Below the pieces are notes generated by a model. It saw only the letters and a program-made list of their open reading frames with translations. It did no database searches and was not told the DNA's origin. A DNA stretch of 46,122 nt from Lachnospiraceae bacterium (GTDB lineage: Bacteria; Bacillota_A; Clostridia; Lachnospirales; Lachnospiraceae): positions 1 to 46,122 of the forward strand of contig QXWX01000026.1 in NCBI GenBank assembly GCA_009911175.1. Direction: 5' to 3'. Position 1 is the first letter of the stretch. Each line of letters starts with the position of its first letter. Made by a program: the position numbers and the translations under genes. Of this stretch, positions 26,186 to 35,958 are shown one piece after another.

Positions 26186-29167
26186 TTATAACATATAACT
26201 ATAATCCGCGCATACCGCTTCGATCAGCCTCTGCAGTCCTTCCGGAACCTTCGTCTCCTGTCCCTTCTTCCAGGTATGCTCCGTACCCAGGAACCGAACC
26301 TTGCATTCCAGTTCTTCCCGGTTCAGTACGGCAAAACCGTCGTTCTTGCTGTCCGCCATGTCCTTTTCATTTGCGAATAATGTAAATTTGTCAAGATACG
26401 GCGCGCTTGCGTACGGGCAGAATACCTTACAGTTGCCGCATTCGTTGCACATATAATCCACATGGATCACCTGCGCCTTTTCCATTCCCGGTACTTTGAC
26501 GGAGATATTGGCGCGGTTCGGACATACATCCACGCAGTTTTCGCATACTGTAGAGCAGCCCAGGCAGCGGTCTGCCTCTTTGCCGCATCCCGGCTCCGCC
26601 AGGATTCCCTTCTTCTGGTAAATGGCCTCCGCGTCCGCCGGTGTGCTCAGATCCCCGGTCACCGGAACGCCTGCGATGGCTTCCGCAGCAGTCATGGCTT
26701 CTCCCATTCCCTTCACCACCAGGGATGGTCCGAACAGGCCGTCGCCGACTACATAGACCCCTTCCACGCTGCTCTCCAGAGTCTGGCTCACCTTCACGCG
26801 TCCCCGGTCGTCCACGTTCAGTCCGTTTGCCTCATAATAATCTGTCGGCACCTTTTCGCCTACTGCCGCGATCACGGTATCTGCCGGAATAGAAACGGTC
26901 TCGTCGGTCTCCACCACTCCGGCACGCCCGGAAGCATCCCGCTCGCCAAGCCGTGTCACCTTGCAGATCAGGCTGCCGCCCTCCAGCTTCACCGGTGCCA
27001 GGAGCTCCTTGAACTCTACGCCGTCGTCGATGGCCAGCAGCAGTTCATGCTCGTCCGCAGGCATGTACCGTTTGGTCCTGCGGTATACCAGGTACACATG
27101 TTCCACGCCGTCGCAGCGCTTCGCCGCCCTTGCGGTATCCATCGCCGTATTTCCGCCGCCGATCACGACTACGTTCTTTCCAAGGTCTACTTTTCCCCGT
27201 TTTGCGTTGAAATCTTCCAGGAATGCCAGCGCGTTCACAGCCTCTCCGCCTTCCAGCTTCAGCTCGCCCCGCTTGTAAGCGCCCACTGCCAGGACCACCC
27301 CGTCATATTCCTTCTTCAATTCCGCAACCGCCGGAGCCTCCGTATTGGTCAGGATCTTTACTCCCAGCTTCCGAAGCAGGGATACGTCCTTGTCAATCAC
27401 GCTGTCGTCGATCCGGAAATCCGGGATGATGGCGCTGACCACGCCGCCCAGCTTATCGCGCTTTTCATAGATCGTCACATCCGCGCCTGCCTTTGCCAGG
27501 TAATATGCCGCCGCCATACCGGATGGACCGCCGCCTACGACCGCTGCCTTCTTGCCGCAGCTTCCTGTCGGCGCTACGCTTCCGATCACAGTGTCAAATG
27601 CTTTCTGCGCGCATTCCAGCTTGGTATCCCGGATCTGAACCGGTGTCTCATAGAAGTTCCGGTTGCAGTGGCTCTGGCAGCCGTGAGCACAGATGGTTCC
27701 TGTGATGAACGGCAGTGCGTTCTTGTTCAGGATCACCTTCAATGCCTCTTCGTATTTTCCTTCTCCCGCAAGCCGTACATAGGTCGTGATCTCCTGGTGG
27801 ATCGGACATGCGTCCTCGCATGGAGCCGTGTAGCAGTCCAGAAGCGGTACTCTCTCTTTGGACTTCCTGGACACCGGAAGCTTCGCCGGTTTTACATGGT
27901 GGGGATCCTGAATCGCCTCTTCCGCCAGCCGGTTCAACGCATTCACGTCAATGCCTTCGAACGGCTTCATGCCCATGGCGTCCAATCCCTCTGCCATCTG
28001 TTTCAGTCTCTGGTATCCGCCCGGCTTTAAGATCGTGGTCGCAACCGTCACCGGCCAAATTCCGGTTCCTACGATCTTTTCGATGTTAAATGCGTCCGCA
28101 CCGCCGGAATACGCGATCCGAAGCTTTCCGTCAAAGTCTCTGGAAAGCTTTGCCGCTACGGAAAGGGACAGCGGGTACAGGGACTTTCCGGACATATACA
28201 TCTCTTCGCTGGGCAGCTCATTTGCCTTCACGTCTACCGGGAAGGTGTTGGTGATCTTCACGCCGAATTCCAGGTTCTGCTCGCCGGAAAGCTTCATCAG
28301 TCTCTGGAGCATCGGAACCGCGTCTGCGTACTGCAGGTCGTCGTCAAAGTGGAACCTTCCGAACGCCACATAGTCGTATCCCATCTGATCCATGGTTTCC
28401 CGGGCAAATTCATAGCCTAAAAGGGTCGGGTTGCATTTGATAAAGGTATTGATCTTCTTCTCTGTCAGAAGATAGGTGGCAATGCTCTCGATCTCCTGGG
28501 GAGGACATCCGTGAAGCGTGGAGATGGTCGCTGAATTGCAGATCAGCGGGGAGATCGCTTCGATGTCTTCCTTTGTGACATTCTGAAATTCCCCTGCATG
28601 GGCGAGGAGCACTTCCCTGCATGTTTTGAAGGCGTCTGTCTGCTCCGCGTTCATCATGTTGTTGATAAATGTGTCGATCTTCTCCGACTTGATGCCCTTC
28701 AGGTCGTAGCCCACGCTGATGTTGAACTGGTAGCCCTCCGTACTTCCCAGGCCGTATTCCTTTGCAATGAAGGCAAGCAAAAACCACGCCTTGATATATT
28801 CGTCCTGAGCCTGAGGCACATAGAGCTCTGTAGACCACTCACAGTTGTAGCACTCATCCTCCGCCAGGATACAGGGTTTATTGACGCATGCCGCAAGCTC
28901 CGCTCCGTCCATGATCTGTACGGTCTTCAATTCGAAGAAACGGCTTCCCGCATAGTAGGATGCTGCGATATTCTGCGCCAATTGGCTGTTTGGGCCTGCC
29001 GCCGGGCCGATCGGCGTCTCCAGCTTCCGTCCGAAGATGGTCTGTGCCTTTCCCTGATCTGCCACATAGGGGCTGTGTACTCCAAATACGGTTCCTTTTT
29101 CGTCATGCTCTGTCCGAACCCAGTTTAATAACTGTTCAAAGGGCATGCAGCTCATTATATCACTCAT
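26186..29167 (-). CDS. ygfK: YgfK, putative selenate reductase/purine-catabolic oxidoreductase
   Basis: A 993-residue flavo-iron-sulfur protein. The N-terminal third is a dihydroorotate-dehydrogenase-like barrel (KLETPIGPAAGPNSQLAQN; STLHGCPPQEIE). The middle is a GltD-like pyridine-nucleotide oxidoreductase with GGGPSGMAAAYYLAKAG and GGGNTAMDTARAAKR, preceded by a Cys-rich section (CEDACP, CAHGCQSHCNR). The C-terminus has CLGCSTVCENCVDVCP and CNECGNCKVFCPY clusters. It was first annotated as a selenate reductase subunit; its gene is a member of the gut bacterial urate/purine degradation cluster. The second ATG (29167), eight bases after AGGAGG, is the likely start. Confidence 0.93.
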   Translation of the reverse strand: MSDIMSCMPFEQLLNWVRTEHDEKGTVFGVHSPYVADQGKAQTIFGRKLETPIGPAAGPNSQLAQNIAASYYAGSRFFELKTVQIMDGAELAACVNKPCILAEDECYNCEWSTELYVPQAQDEYIKAWFLLAFIAKEYGLGSTEGYQFNISVGYDLKGIKSEKIDTFINNMMNAEQTDAFKTCREVLLAHAGEFQNVTKEDIEAISPLICNSATISTLHGCPPQEIESIATYLLTEKKINTFIKCNPTLLGYEFARETMDQMGYDYVAFGRFHFDDDLQYADAVPMLQRLMKLSGEQNLEFGVKITNTFPVDVKANELPSEEMYMSGKSLYPLSLSVAAKLSRDFDGKLRIAYSGGADAFNIEKIVGTGIWPVTVATTILKPGGYQRLKQMAEGLDAMGMKPFEGIDVNALNRLAEEAIQDPHHVKPAKLPVSRKSKERVPLLDCYTAPCEDACPIHQEITTYVRLAGEGKYEEALKVILNKNALPFITGTICAHGCQSHCNRNFYETPVQIRDTKLECAQKAFDTVIGSVAPTGSCGKKAAVVGGGPSGMAAAYYLAKAGADVTIYEKRDKLGGVVSAIIPDFRIDDSVIDKDVSLLRKLGVKILTNTEAPAVAELKKEYDGVVLAVGAYKRGELKLEGGEAVNALAFLEDFNAKRGKVDLGKNVVVIGGGNTAMDTARAAKRCDGVEHVYLVYRRTKRYMPADEHELLLAIDDGVEFKELLAPVKLEGGSLICKVTRLGERDASGRAGVVETDETVSIPADTVIAAVGEKVPTDYYEANGLNVDDRGRVKVSQTLESSVEGVYVVGDGLFGPSLVVKGMGEAMTAAEAIAGVPVTGDLSTPADAEAIYQKKGILAEPGCGKEADRCLGCSTVCENCVDVCPNRANISVKVPGMEKAQVIHVDYMCNECGNCKVFCPYASAPYLDKFTLFANEKDMADSKNDGFAVLNREELECKVRFLGTEHTWKKGQETKVPEGLQRLIEAVCADYSYML

Positions 29168-29193
29168 TTTCATTTCCTCCTGTTATATGTAAC

Positions 29194-29259
29194 CAATTTG
29201 CGAAGCAAATTGATTGCCTGCTTGCCCGCCATCTGCGAAGCAGATTTTTAATGCGGGCA
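29194..29259. repeat. two triloop hairpins in the ygfK leader
   Basis: CAATTTGC-GAA-GCAAATTG (29194-29212) and ATCTGC-GAA-GCAGAT (29231-29245) are perfect stems with GAA triloops. The second is enclosed by TGCCCGC (29223-29229) and GCGGGCA (29253-29259). They lie between ssnA and ygfK in the transcript. A related ATCTGC-GCA-GCAGAT stem occurs at 37279-37293. Confidence 0.55.
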
Positions 29260-29344
29260 ATTCCCACTTTTCATTTTCTCCGGACAGCGGCCGTCTTTTT
29301 TTGTACCTCTGTCCGGGGTTCTCTCTTTTTTCTCCTGATCCCCT

Positions 29345-30676
29345 TTATCCGTTGATGCTCTTCCACAGCTTTGCAGAGGATTCCCTGCATTTTGCCATAG
29401 CTTCTTCCACGTCGATCACCTTTACTTCCCGGTCCTTCATCAGGACCTTTCCGTTTCCGACTGTGGTCACCACGTCCCGTCCGGTCATGCCGAAGAGGAT
29501 GTGTCCGTTGATGTTGTTCTCATCCAGATGTGTAGGCGGGTTGTAATCCACTACGATCACATCCGCTGCCGCCCCTTCCTTCAAAACGCCCAGAGGAGCC
29601 TTGAAGTAACGGTTTGCAATGGCCGCGTTGTTCTCGAACAGCATCTTGGGCACCTCGCCCCATGCCGCGTTGGCATCGCACAGGTGATGCTTGTGGAGTA
29701 CGTTCGCCACCTTGTAGGACTCGGTCATATCGTGGGTGTAGCCATCGGTTCCCAGACCTGCCAGGATTCCCCTGTGCACCAGTTCCATGGTGGGCGGGCA
29801 TCCGCAGGCATTGCCCATATTGGATTCCGGATTATGTACGACCATGGTGTTGGTATCCTTCACTAGATCCATCTCATGGGAATTGATGTAAATGCAGTGT
29901 CCCAGCAGCGTCTTCTCTCCCAGGATATTCCAGTCCATGAGCCGGTCCACGATCCGCTTGCCGTACTTCTTCAGGCAGTCATGGAGATCCTCGATTCCCT
30001 CTGCCACGTGGATATGATAGCCCACCTCGTCCGGCTTGTTGGCCGCCGCCAGTTCCATAGTCTCGTCTGAGATCGTAAACTGGGCATGCATTCCCATCAT
30101 ACCTGCCAGCATATCCGAATCATCCTTCAGCGCATAGCGGATAAATTCCGCATTCTCCATCACCGCTTCTCTTGCCTTATCCATGCCGTCCCTGTCCGAT
30201 ACTTCGTAGCACAGGCAGGAGCGCACGCCCAGTTCCTTCGCCGCATCGGCGATGGTGAACAGGCTGTCTTTGATGTGGCCGAAGCTTGCATGGTGGTCGA
30301 AGATGGTGGTCACACCGTTGCGGATACAGGAGATCATGGTATCGATCGCGCTGTATTTTGTCTGTTCCAGCGTCAGGTGCCGGTCAATGGTCCACCACTG
30401 TCCGTCCAGGATATCCAGAAATCCTTTCGGATTGTAGCCTTTGATGCCAAATCCCCTTGCCATGGCGCTGTAGATGTGCTCGTGGGTGTTGATGAACGCA
30501 GGCATAATCAGCCCCTTCTTCGCGTCAATATACTCCGCATCCGGATAAGCCTCTTTCAGTTCCTTCTCCGTTCCTACCCTGGCAATCTTTGTGCCTTCGA
30601 TTGCAACCGCTCCATGTTCAATATATGGAAGATTGCTGTCTCTGGTAATGACTTTACCGTTTCCTATGATCAGCAT
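29345..30676 (-). CDS. ssnA: SsnA-type amidohydrolase
   Basis: A 443-residue member of the metal-dependent amidohydrolase superfamily (guanine deaminase/chlorohydrolase branch). The first metal motif reads NTHEHIYS. Further ligands are likely in FDHHASFGH, YHIHVAEG, LGHCIYIN and LGTDGYTHD. It is encoded beside ygfK and the permease, as in the E. coli ygeW-ygfO region, so an aminopurine or pyrimidine-like ring deamination or opening is expected. The exact substrate is not known. GGAGG precedes the ATG. Confidence 0.93.
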   Translation of the reverse strand: MLIIGNGKVITRDSNLPYIEHGAVAIEGTKIARVGTEKELKEAYPDAEYIDAKKGLIMPAFINTHEHIYSAMARGFGIKGYNPKGFLDILDGQWWTIDRHLTLEQTKYSAIDTMISCIRNGVTTIFDHHASFGHIKDSLFTIADAAKELGVRSCLCYEVSDRDGMDKAREAVMENAEFIRYALKDDSDMLAGMMGMHAQFTISDETMELAAANKPDEVGYHIHVAEGIEDLHDCLKKYGKRIVDRLMDWNILGEKTLLGHCIYINSHEMDLVKDTNTMVVHNPESNMGNACGCPPTMELVHRGILAGLGTDGYTHDMTESYKVANVLHKHHLCDANAAWGEVPKMLFENNAAIANRYFKAPLGVLKEGAAADVIVVDYNPPTHLDENNINGHILFGMTGRDVVTTVGNGKVLMKDREVKVIDVEEAMAKCRESSAKLWKSING

Positions 30677-30739
30677 AATGCCGCCTCCTTTATAAAAATA
30701 TTTTTTGATTTTGCATTTCTTCTATTATAATATGTATTC

Positions 30740-32098
30740 TCAGTCCAACTTTTTCTCTGCTTCCGTAAGGTCCATATTCTTCGGAAGTACCAGGTTCAGC
30801 AGAATGGCCACGATGGTTGCCAGCACCACCGGAGATTTTCCGAAGATGGTGGTCACCCATGCGGGGAAGGATGCCAGCGCCGCATTGGCCTGAGTAATCC
30901 CCATTCCAAGGGCAATGGCCAGGCCCACGATGGTGGTATTCCTGTAATTCATGGGGGACGCCGTGATCAGCTTCACACCGGTCATTGCGATGGACGCGAA
31001 TACCGATACGGTGGCGCCGCCAAGCACACAGGACGGGATCGTCGTCAGCAGGGAAGAAAACTTCGGGATCAGCCCTGCAACCAGGAGGATGCCTGCCGCC
31101 ATGGCGAATACTCTCTTAGCCACCACCTTTGTGGATGCCACGATCCCCACATTCTGGCTGTATGTAGCTGTGGGAAGCCCTCCGAAGAGCGCACAGAAGA
31201 TATTGCTGATTCCGTATGCCACGATGCCGCCGTTCAATTCTTCATCCGTAGGCATTCTGTCCAGTCCGCCTGTTGTGGTAGCGGAAAAATCTCCGATGGC
31301 CTGTATGGAATTGATGGCGAATAACACGCCGATGGCCACACATGAGGAAGGTTCAAATGTGATCCCAAAGTGGAGCGGCCGCGGAAGCTGGAACATGGAT
31401 GCAGATGCCACGGAAGAAAAATTCACCATTCCGAATGCCAGCGCCGCGATATATCCCACGACAATTCCGATTAATATGGAAGAAAGCTTCCAGATCCCCT
31501 TTCCGTAATGGTTCAGCGCAGTCACCACGATCAGCGTGATGATGGCAATCAGCCAGTTCTGCCAGGAACCGTATCCATCGCTTCCCACGCCTCCTGCCAT
31601 ATAGTTGATGGCTGTCGGATACAGGGAAAGTCCGATTGCAAATACCACCGTACCGGTGATCAGCGGCGGGAAAAACCTGCGGATCTGCTTGATGAAGATA
31701 CCTACTATAATCGCTACGATACCGCCAATGATCTGTGCGCCCAGGATCGTTGCCACATCATAATCGCCTGCAATGGCCTGCATGGTGGGCACATAGGCGA
31801 AGCTGATGCCCATGATGACCGGAAGTCCCGACCCCAGGGATATGGGACCGTTCTTGATCAGCGGAAATAACTGGATGAACGTTGTCAGCGCCGACATCAC
31901 CAGCGCCGCCTGGATCAGTATGACAGAATCTGCCGGGGAAAGTCCGGCCACGCCTGCTACAATGATGGCCGGTGTCACACACCCTACAATCATAGCTACA
32001 ACGTGCTGCAATGCCAGCGGGAGGGCCTGCGGTACGGAAGGCTTTCCGTCAATTCTGAACAGTTCCTGCGAGATGGAACCCGTCTCTTCTTTACTCAT
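30740..32098 (-). CDS. uracil-xanthine (NCS2/SLC23) permease
   Basis: A membrane transporter of 452 residues with about 14 helices. It belongs to the nucleobase-ascorbate family: LALQHVVAMIVG near the N-terminus, SGLPVIMGISFAYVP, TGTVVFAIGLSLYP and the substrate motif CFG-type region GGLPTATYSQNVGIV. Members import xanthine or urate with protons (XanQ, UacT, PbuX). It is the first gene of the minus-strand purine operon, so it should supply the substrate. It is preceded by a roughly 200-nt leader with a terminator-like hairpin. Confidence 0.94.
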   Translation of the reverse strand: MSKEETGSISQELFRIDGKPSVPQALPLALQHVVAMIVGCVTPAIIVAGVAGLSPADSVILIQAALVMSALTTFIQLFPLIKNGPISLGSGLPVIMGISFAYVPTMQAIAGDYDVATILGAQIIGGIVAIIVGIFIKQIRRFFPPLITGTVVFAIGLSLYPTAINYMAGGVGSDGYGSWQNWLIAIITLIVVTALNHYGKGIWKLSSILIGIVVGYIAALAFGMVNFSSVASASMFQLPRPLHFGITFEPSSCVAIGVLFAINSIQAIGDFSATTTGGLDRMPTDEELNGGIVAYGISNIFCALFGGLPTATYSQNVGIVASTKVVAKRVFAMAAGILLVAGLIPKFSSLLTTIPSCVLGGATVSVFASIAMTGVKLITASPMNYRNTTIVGLAIALGMGITQANAALASFPAWVTTIFGKSPVVLATIVAILLNLVLPKNMDLTEAEKKLD

Positions 32099-32128
32099 AT
32101 CTGTTTTCCTTTCTCTCCTTCTTTCCAG

Positions 32129-32172
32129 AAAAAATCTGCCTGTCTTTTCTTTATAATATTAAGAAGCAGATT
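32129..32172 (-). terminator. terminator-like hairpin in the permease leader
   Basis: On the minus strand AATCTGC (32172-32166) and GCAGATT (32139-32133) form a stem, reinforced by an inner CTTCTT/AAGAAAAG pairing, and are followed by six T residues (to 32129). It lies 30 bp upstream of the permease ATG and downstream of the predicted promoter, so it can act as an attenuator. Confidence 0.5.
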
Positions 32173-32199
32173 GTCGTCCGCATGACAGAGAGACCAGCC

Positions 32200-32281
32200 T
32201 GCATGGAGCAAAAGCGCCGAAACAGCGTTTTGATGCAAAAGTAATAACATTTGGATTTTTAGCTCCATTTCGGTTCATGCA
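32200..32281 (-). promoter_or_regulatory. structured leader, possible ligand- or protein-sensing RNA
   Basis: On the minus-strand transcript ATGGAGC (from 32268) pairs with GCTCCAT (to 32203). The helix can continue TGC/GCA across a ten-base bulge (32269-32278 region). Inside, an AAAACGC/GCGCTTTT stem closes a small loop (TGTTTCG). It stands just above the terminator-like hairpin. The purine riboswitch consensus (TATA...GTTTCTACC...) is not present. Any sensing role is inference. Confidence 0.3.
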
Positions 32282-32311
32282 CATTAAACAATTTTCGCTT
32301 CTGTTGATTCT

Positions 32312-32340
32312 ATAATAACATCAATCTGCTTAAAATACAA
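32312..32340 (-). promoter_or_regulatory. promoter of the permease-ssnA-ygfK operon
   Basis: On the minus strand TTGTAT (32335-32340), a 17-bp spacer and TATTAT (32312-32317) give a reasonable sigma-A promoter. The transcript leader would be about 205 nt. The rest of the 395-bp gap (32099-32493) holds this leader and the divergent promoter at 32387. Confidence 0.55.
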
Positions 32341-32386
32341 GCAAAATAAAAATTTTTTTGTTTCTTAAAAATTTTTTGTTTTTTTC

Positions 32387-32414
32387 TTGATTTTTTCAAA
32401 ATTTGTGATATGAT
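32387..32414 (+). promoter_or_regulatory. promoter of the YheO-type regulator/dpaL operon
   Basis: TTGATT (32387-32392), a 16-bp A/T-rich spacer and TATGAT (32409-32414) precede the regulator start by about 80 bp. Long A/T tracts just upstream (32351-32386) could act as an UP-type element. Confidence 0.5.
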
Positions 32415-32493
32415 GTTTTGTAGAGAGACCAATAGAGCTTGAAATAACAGCCCGGTATTTCCAATCCATTATATAAGGAAGGAGGAGTTGAAG

Positions 32494-33132
32494 ATGAATA
32501 TTTCCAGGTTAGATATGCTAAAGCAGATCGCGGCCGGGCTTTCGGCACAATTTGGAAAAGACTGCGAGATCGTGGTTCATGATCTGACGGATGATTCCCT
32601 TGAGCACACCATCGTACATATTGAGAACGGCGGGCTCACCGGGCGCAAGATCGGCGACGGACCTTCCGGAGCCGTCCTGAATGCCATCCGACATCAGGGC
32701 GAACCTTTGAAAGATAAGCTTGCTTATCTGACCCGGACGGAAAACGGACGGATTCTCAAGTCCAGCACCATCTACATCCACAACGACGAAGGGCGGCCCT
32801 GTTACATATTTTCCATCAACTATGATATCACCGCCCTTCTCGCGCTGGAGAACAGCGTCCACGCTCTCATCACCTGTGAAGAGCCCCAGACGGAAGCTTC
32901 ACCCAACGTCATTACCCATGATGTGAGCAGGCTTCTGGATGAGCTGATCGAACAGTCCGTTGCACTGGTCGGGGTTCCTGTACCTCTTATGACGAAGGAA
33001 GACAAGATCAAGGCGATCAATTTCCTGAATGATGCCGGAGCCTTCCTGATCACCAAGTCAGGAGACAAAGTAGCCAAGTACTTTGACATCTCCAAGTATA
33101 CGCTCTACAGCTATGTAGATATCAACAAGTAA
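32494..33132 (+). CDS. YheO/DauR-type PAS-HTH transcriptional regulator
   Basis: A 212-residue regulator of the same family as the one at 21324. The PAS/YheO domain is at about 1-115 (DCEIVVHDLTDDS, LTGRKIGDGPSG, LKSSTIYIHNDEGRPCYIF) and the HTH domain at about 165-212 (KTKxKAI-like helix, then VAKYFDISKYTLYSYVD). The ATG at 32494 is six bases after GGAGGAG; a TTG at 32488 abuts the ribosome site and is unlikely. It sits at the head of dpaL-ygeY-ygeW-arcC and divergent from the permease operon, so it is the likely local regulator of both arms. Confidence 0.92.
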   Translation: MNISRLDMLKQIAAGLSAQFGKDCEIVVHDLTDDSLEHTIVHIENGGLTGRKIGDGPSGAVLNAIRHQGEPLKDKLAYLTRTENGRILKSSTIYIHNDEGRPCYIFSINYDITALLALENSVHALITCEEPQTEASPNVITHDVSRLLDELIEQSVALVGVPVPLMTKEDKIKAINFLNDAGAFLITKSGDKVAKYFDISKYTLYSYVDINK

Positions 33133-33195
33133 TGTGAAAGACCTGCCCTTAGCAGTCTTTCCGAATCCAAAAATGAATAAAGGAGAATTTGAAAC

Positions 33196-34437
33196 ATGAG
33201 CAGCACAGAGAAACATTTAAAATGGACTCTGAATCATATTGCCAAGAGCGATGATACACAGGTCCGGAACATGTCTATGGAAGAAATGTCAAAAGCGAAC
33301 AACTTCCATAAAAGTTTTCCGCAGTACGAAGTCACACCGCTGACCCGTTTATCCAGGCTGGCTGAGTACCTGGGTCTGAAGCGTCTTTATGTAAAGGACG
33401 AATCCTACCGCTTCGGCCTGAACGCGTTCAAGGTGCTCGGTGGTTCTTATGCCATCGCCAGATACATCGCGCAGCAGACCGGCAAGGATGTCAGCGAGAT
33501 TCCTTACGATGTACTGACCTCCGAGAAGCTCAGAGAAGAATTTGGGCAGGCAGCCTTCTTTACTGCGACGGACGGCAATCATGGACGCGGAGTTGCCTGG
33601 GCTGCGAACAAGCTTGGACAGAAGTGTACCGTCCGGATGCCGAAGGGTTCCACACAGACCCGTCTGAACAACATTGCCAAAGAGAATGCCACGGTTACCA
33701 TCGAAGACCTGAACTATGACGAATGTGTCCGCATGGCCGCAAAGGAAGCGGAGAACACGGAACACGGCGTGATCATTCAGGATACCGCATGGGAGGGCTA
33801 TGAGGAGATTCCGACCTGGATCATGCAGGGTTACGGAACACTTGCCCTGGAAGCAGACCGGCAGCTTGCGGACGACGGATGCCGCCCCACCCACATCTTT
33901 ATCCAGGCCGGGGTTGGTTCCCTTGCAGGCGCGGTGATCGGCTTCTTCGCCAACCGTTTCAAAGAAAATCCTCCGGTCATGGTCGTTTGCGAAGCCAATG
34001 CGGCTGACTGCCTCTACCGTTCCGCAATGCAGAAAGACGGAAGCCGTGTGGATGTAACCGGCGACATGTTCACCATCATGGCTGGCCTGGCATGCGGCGA
34101 AGCCAACACCGTATCCTGGGATATCTTAAGAAACCATGCGGATGCATTTGTTTCCTGCCCGGACTGGGTGAGCGCAAACGGCACACGCATTTACGCGGCT
34201 CCGTTAAAGGGCGATCCGCAGGTCATCTCCGGAGAATCCGGTTCTGTCACCATGGGCCTGGTGCACGCGCTGATGACCAATCCGGAATACAAGGATCTGA
34301 AAGAAGCCTTAAAGCTGGATGAAAATTCAGAGGTTTTACTTGTATCATCCGAAGGCGACACAGATCCGGACCGTTTCCGTGAGATCACATGGGAAGGTTT
34401 ATGCGGATCAGATAAGGAAGTTTTCGCAGATTTATAA
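33196..34437 (+). CDS. dpaL: diaminopropionate ammonia-lyase
   Basis: A PLP enzyme of 413 residues (YgeX). It turns 2,3-diaminopropionate into pyruvate and two ammonia. The PLP lysine is in RFGLNAFKVLGGSYA (about residue 77). FTATDGNHGRGVAW is the Asn-containing PLP loop, and the glycine-rich phosphate loop is QAGVGSLAGAVIGFF. Length and motifs are those of the intact enzyme. AGGAG precedes the ATG. In the purine island the diaminopropionate is thought to come from ring-opened purine products. Confidence 0.95.
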   Translation: MSSTEKHLKWTLNHIAKSDDTQVRNMSMEEMSKANNFHKSFPQYEVTPLTRLSRLAEYLGLKRLYVKDESYRFGLNAFKVLGGSYAIARYIAQQTGKDVSEIPYDVLTSEKLREEFGQAAFFTATDGNHGRGVAWAANKLGQKCTVRMPKGSTQTRLNNIAKENATVTIEDLNYDECVRMAAKEAENTEHGVIIQDTAWEGYEEIPTWIMQGYGTLALEADRQLADDGCRPTHIFIQAGVGSLAGAVIGFFANRFKENPPVMVVCEANAADCLYRSAMQKDGSRVDVTGDMFTIMAGLACGEANTVSWDILRNHADAFVSCPDWVSANGTRIYAAPLKGDPQVISGESGSVTMGLVHALMTNPEYKDLKEALKLDENSEVLLVSSEGDTDPDRFREITWEGLCGSDKEVFADL

Positions 34438-34469
34438 GAGATTGTAAATCGTAATTATCATGCAGCAGA

Positions 34470-34498
34470 CCGGACAGAAGCTCCCTCTTCTGTTCCGG
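34470..34498 (+). other. intercistronic hairpin
   Basis: CCGGACAGAAG and CTTCTGTTCCGG form a stem between dpaL and ygeY, without a T-run. It may be an mRNA processing or stabilising element. Confidence 0.45.
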
Positions 34499-34542
34499 AT
34501 ATAGCAAGCATACATTTTTCATATTATAAGGAGGATAAAAAC

Positions 34543-35856
34543 ATGTTTGATTTTGACAAGATTAAGGAAGCTGCCCAGGGCTATGAGAAGGATATGACCG
34601 CGTTCCTGCGCGCCATCGTAAAGAATCCGGGCGAGAGCTGCGACGAGAAGGCTCACATCGACACCATCGCTGCTGAGATGAAGAAGGTTGGATTCGACGA
34701 GGTTCAGATCGATCCCCAGGGAAATGTAATCGGCTACATGGGAACCGGCGGCAAGATCATCGCTTATGATGCGCACATCGACACTGTAGGAATCGGCAAT
34801 ATCGAGAACTGGAACTTTGATCCCTACGAGGGCTATGAGAACGAGACCGAGATCGGCGGACGCGGCGTGTCTGATCAGTGCGGCGGTATCGTATCTGCAG
34901 TATACGGCGCAAAGATCATGAAGGACATGAATCTGATCCCGGAAGGCTGCAAGATCATGGTTGTAGGAACCGTTCAGGAAGAAGACTGCGACGGACTTTG
35001 CTGGCAGTACATCATCAACGAAGACAAGGTTCGCCCGGAATTTGTTGTTTCCACAGAGCCTACAGACGGCGGAATCTACCGCGGACAGAGAGGGCGTATG
35101 GAAATCCGTGTGGACGTGAAGGGTGTTTCCTGCCACGGCTCCGCTCCAGAGCGCGGTGACAACGCGATCTACAAGATGGCGGACATCCTCCAGGATATCC
35201 GTGCATTGAATGAAAATGACGCTGAAGACGGAACCGAGATCAAAGGTCTTGTAAAGATGCTGGATGAAAAGTACAATCCGGACTGGGAAGAGGCTCGTTT
35301 CCTTGGACGCGGTACTGTAACCGTATCCCAGATCTTCTATACCTCCCCGAGCCGCTGTGCGGTTGCTGACTCCTGCGCGGTATCTCTGGACCGCCGTATG
35401 ACCTTCGGCGAGACCTGGGAGAGCTGCCTGGACGAGATCCGTGCGCTGCCTAGCGTGAAGAAATACGGAGACGACGTTGTGGTTTCCATGTACAACTACG
35501 ACCGTCCTTCCTACACGGGATGCGTATATGAGATCGAATGCTACTTCCCGACATGGGCGATCCCGAAGGATCACAAGGTAACGAAGGCTCTGGAAGCTGC
35601 TTACAAGGGACTCTACGGCGATCAGAGAATCGGCGCTGCTGACACTCTGGAAATGCGTCAGGCACGTCCTTTGACAGACAAGTGGACCTTCTCCACCAAC
35701 GGCGTTTCCATCATGGGAAGAAACGGAATCCCCTGCATCGGATTCGGACCTGGCGCAGAGGCACAGGCTCACGCTCCGAATGAAATGACCTGGAAGCAGG
35801 ATCTGGTAACATGTGCTGCTGTATATGCCGCACTTCCGACAGAATACTGCAAATAA
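34543..35856 (+). CDS. ygeY: YgeY family M20-type hydrolase linked to selenium/purine metabolism
   Basis: A 437-residue M20-type metallohydrolase. Metal ligands are visible in [10 protein letters not shown] (His/Asp), [13 protein letters not shown] (Asp) and VQEEDCDG (Glu-Glu). The dimerisation-domain motif [19 protein letters not shown] and the C-terminal HAPNE are present. It belongs to the YgeY selenium-metabolism-linked hydrolase family. It is expected to hydrolyse an amide or ureido bond of a purine-derived intermediate; the substrate is not defined by the sequence. AAGGAGG precedes the ATG. Confidence 0.94.
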   Translation: MFDFDKIKEAAQGYEKDMTAFLRAIVKNPGESCDEKAHIDTIAAEMKKVGFDEVQIDPQGNVIGYMGTGGKIIAYDAHIDTVGIGNIENWNFDPYEGYENETEIGGRGVSDQCGGIVSAVYGAKIMKDMNLIPEGCKIMVVGTVQEEDCDGLCWQYIINEDKVRPEFVVSTEPTDGGIYRGQRGRMEIRVDVKGVSCHGSAPERGDNAIYKMADILQDIRALNENDAEDGTEIKGLVKMLDEKYNPDWEEARFLGRGTVTVSQIFYTSPSRCAVADSCAVSLDRRMTFGETWESCLDEIRALPSVKKYGDDVVVSMYNYDRPSYTGCVYEIECYFPTWAIPKDHKVTKALEAAYKGLYGDQRIGAADTLEMRQARPLTDKWTFSTNGVSIMGRNGIPCIGFGPGAEAQAHAPNEMTWKQDLVTCAAVYAALPTEYCK

Positions 35857-35958
35857 TTTATTTTCCTTTTTTCTGCCGTAGCAGTATGGATACGGTACAC
35901 GATATACGAAACCTATTTACCCTAATACTTTACAAATTTTTTTCAGGAGGATTTTACA

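Noticed and set aside
26462..28030. 522-codon plus-strand frame opposite ygfK
   Set aside because: It is a shadow of the well-supported YgfK coding frame and has no recognisable domain or ribosome site.
32099..32493. Classical purine (guanine/adenine) riboswitch
   Set aside because: The conserved junction sequences of that class are not found in the leader. Only a different bulged helix and a terminator-like stem are visible.
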